Assembly: GCA_937925895.1 (NCBI GenBank)
Contig: CALANC010000230.1
Span: 1 to 7,654, forward strand
Direction of reading: 5' to 3'
Source: an uncultured Desulfobacterales bacterium
GTDB taxonomy: Bacteria; Desulfobacterota; Desulfobacteria; Desulfobacterales; UBA11574
Length of the DNA stretch: 7,654 bases
Shown: one piece after another, positions 6,582 through 7,654 of the stretch
How the letters are laid out: the number at the start of each line of letters is the position of its first letter
Numbering within the stretch: position 1 is the first letter of the stretch
Program-made: the position numbers and the translations under genes
Notes under the pieces: generated by a model
Seen by the model: the letters and a program-made list of their open reading frames with translations, nothing else
What the model was told of the DNA's origin: nothing
The model's database searches: none

Positions 6582-6588
6582 ACCTCCC
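6582..6588 (-). promoter_or_regulatory. Strong ribosome binding site of the EF-Tu-domain-2-like gene
   Basis: GGGAGGT stands 6 bases before the ATG at 6573-6575 and decides this start over an upstream in-frame ATG at 6692. Its near-perfect match suggests efficient translation. Confidence 0.8.
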
Positions 6589-6694
6589 AACAGAAAGTAA
6601 AACCTTAATTGATCGTAAACAATAATTGAGTAAAAGAGCAACGGGAAAAGTATGTATATCAACTGGTTGTTTGCTTTGGGAAAATTCAGCAATC

Positions 6695-6723
6695 ACAATA
6701 AAGGTTTATCATTTCTTTGTCAA
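6695..6723 (-). promoter_or_regulatory. Sigma70-like promoter of the EF-Tu-domain-2-like gene
   Basis: On the minus strand a perfect -35 TTGACA (6718-6723) and a -10 TATTGT (6695-6700, 4 of 6) are separated by 17 bases. The -35 begins 14 bases past the stop codon of the DUF4139 gene. Transcription would start near 6688, leaving an A/T-rich leader of about 110 bases with no obvious riboswitch fold. Confidence 0.6.
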
Positions 6724-6737
6724 GAAAAGAAGGGTGC

Positions 6738-7654
6738 TTATAGTCCTATCGGTCGTAGATTTTTGGGATAGGTAACGACAAACTCGATATTAATCTCCTG
6801 CTTAACTTCGGGTTCAAGGGTATATTCCCACAACATAACCCCTTCCTTGTCAAGATAGTTTTTTTCAGTCGGATCAGGGGAGATTTTTAAATCTTTTACT
6901 TCCACCTTGTCTGTTTTCGATACCGGGATGCTGTCCAACACTTTTAATCTCACCGGCTTGCTTTTTATGTTCTCTATTTTGATTTTATATGCCAGTGTCC
7001 GTATGATGGTATTTCTTTCGATCTTTCCCAGAAAGGTTTCTTTTATTTTGTCTTTTATCTTTTCACGCTTAACCATGACCTCTCTGTCTGCCCCGAGGCT
7101 CAGTTGGAATTCTTCCCCGGCTCTTTTTTCTTTAAGAAAGGTTTTACCGATATAACGGCCGGCAAAGTAAACATTCAAAGGACCGCTTAACAGTTCCTTG
7201 TCCGCTTTTGCTTTGCAGACGAGAAAGGTTAGATGGCTTTGTTTGGGTATGGCATAATAGTAAAAATCACCTGTTAGTTTTTTTGTGAGCAAGGGAAGAA
7301 TGGTTTCCTTGTCTCTTGATTCGATATCTATGGGTTGAGGTATTTTGTATTCAAAAGAAAATGGCAGTTCCTTTTTAAGCGCGGTTGTAAATTCAGCTTT
7401 TTCTTCTGTTATCTCAAAAGCATCCTCTTCAGTTACAGCTCCTGCCAGGGGTGCCGCTTTCTCCATGGCGATACGTCCGGGTTGTCGCATCAGTTTTGCC
7501 CTGGGTCGAGGTAAATCAATTGTCCAGGGGGGAAGGGAAGGGAGTCGAACGCCGCTTAGTGGAATCACGTTTGAAATCGACAGGACGACTTGCCGCCAGT
7601 TTTCTCCTGATTTTTGTAAAATCTTAGAAAACATCGTCAGGTCGATGCCGGACA
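6738..7654 (-). CDS. DUF4139 (mucoidy inhibitor MuiA family) protein, C-terminal 304 residues, truncated by window edge
   Basis: The frame is open from the window edge to TAA at 6738-6740, so the true start lies outside; the ATG at 7632-7634 is internal. The visible part matches the C-terminal DUF4139 domain of MuiA-type proteins: SGENWRQVVLSISNVIPLSG (compare the family's TGEDW...LSLSTARP), then LPSLPPWTIDLPRP, FYYYAIPKQSHLTFLVCKA, GPLNVYFAGRYIGKTFLKEKRAGEEFQLSLGADREVMVKRE, IENIKSKPVRLKVLDSIPVSKTDKVEVKD, and the closing LEPEVKQEINIEFVVTYPKNLRPIGL. The segment between the two halves (about 52-90) is low in similarity and rich in Ala and Glu, as is common for the linker. Full-length members are about 500-600 residues with an N-terminal DUF4140 and coiled coil, absent here. 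The biochemical role is unknown; the E. coli name comes from suppression of mucoid growth. No transmembrane segment is visible in this part. Confidence 0.88.
   Translation of the reverse strand, partial: SGIDLTMFSKILQKSGENWRQVVLSISNVIPLSGVRLPSLPPWTIDLPRPRAKLMRQPGRIAMEKAAPLAGAVTEEDAFEITEEKAEFTTALKKELPFSFEYKIPQPIDIESRDKETILPLLTKKLTGDFYYYAIPKQSHLTFLVCKAKADKELLSGPLNVYFAGRYIGKTFLKEKRAGEEFQLSLGADREVMVKREKIKDKIKETFLGKIERNTIIRTLAYKIKIENIKSKPVRLKVLDSIPVSKTDKVEVKDLKISPDPTEKNYLDKEGVMLWEYTLEPEVKQEINIEFVVTYPKNLRPIGL

Noticed and set aside
6576..6692. 39-residue hydrophobic extension of the EF-Tu-like protein, looking like a membrane anchor
   Set aside because: It lies in an A/T-rich leader downstream of a promoter; the GGGAGGT site marks the shorter start and the family lacks such a segment.

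Overview
All seven recognisable genes lie on the minus strand, so transcription runs from high to low coordinates. The window opens inside a bifunctional penicillin-binding protein (C-terminal half missing) and closes inside a DUF4139/MuiA-like protein (N-terminal half missing). No rRNA, tRNA, CRISPR array, insertion sequence or phage gene is visible, and no gap between genes exceeds about 190 bases. Moderate base composition, a Gram-negative style class A PBP, a LonC-type protease, a cobalamin adenosyltransferase and a small EF-Tu-domain-2-like protein would fit an anaerobic deltaproteobacterium (Desulfobacterota). That placement is inference from general resemblance; no search was possible.

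Layout in the direction of transcription: (1) 7654-6738, C-terminal part of a DUF4139 (mucoidy inhibitor MuiA family) protein. (2) A 162-base gap with a good sigma70-like promoter, then 6575-6318, an 85-residue EF-Tu-domain-2-like protein with a strong ribosome binding site. (3) A 183-base gap with a second sigma70-like promoter, then a probable operon: an 801-residue Lon-family protease (6134-3729), an orphan rfbC (3717-3157), a U32-family protein resembling the tRNA hydroxylation protein TrhP (3164-1926, overlapping rfbC by 8 bases) and a divergent CobO-like protein (1863-1357). (4) After a 96-base gap with a GC-rich imperfect palindrome, a PBP1A-type peptidoglycan synthase (from 1260 to beyond the window).

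The genes do not form one textbook pathway. They are housekeeping or quality-control functions: proteolysis, dTDP-rhamnose sugar biosynthesis, tRNA modification, corrinoid adenosylation and cell-wall synthesis. The points most worth a second look are the CobO-like protein, whose P-loop has lost two usual glycines and whose C-terminal tail is short; the Lon-like protease with an intact Walker A but an acidic-substituted Walker B; two EF-Tu-domain-2-like barrels encoded within about 4 kb (the small protein and the tail of the U32 protein); and the orphan rfbC translationally embedded between the protease and U32 genes. I saw no clear evidence for an entirely new multi-gene system.
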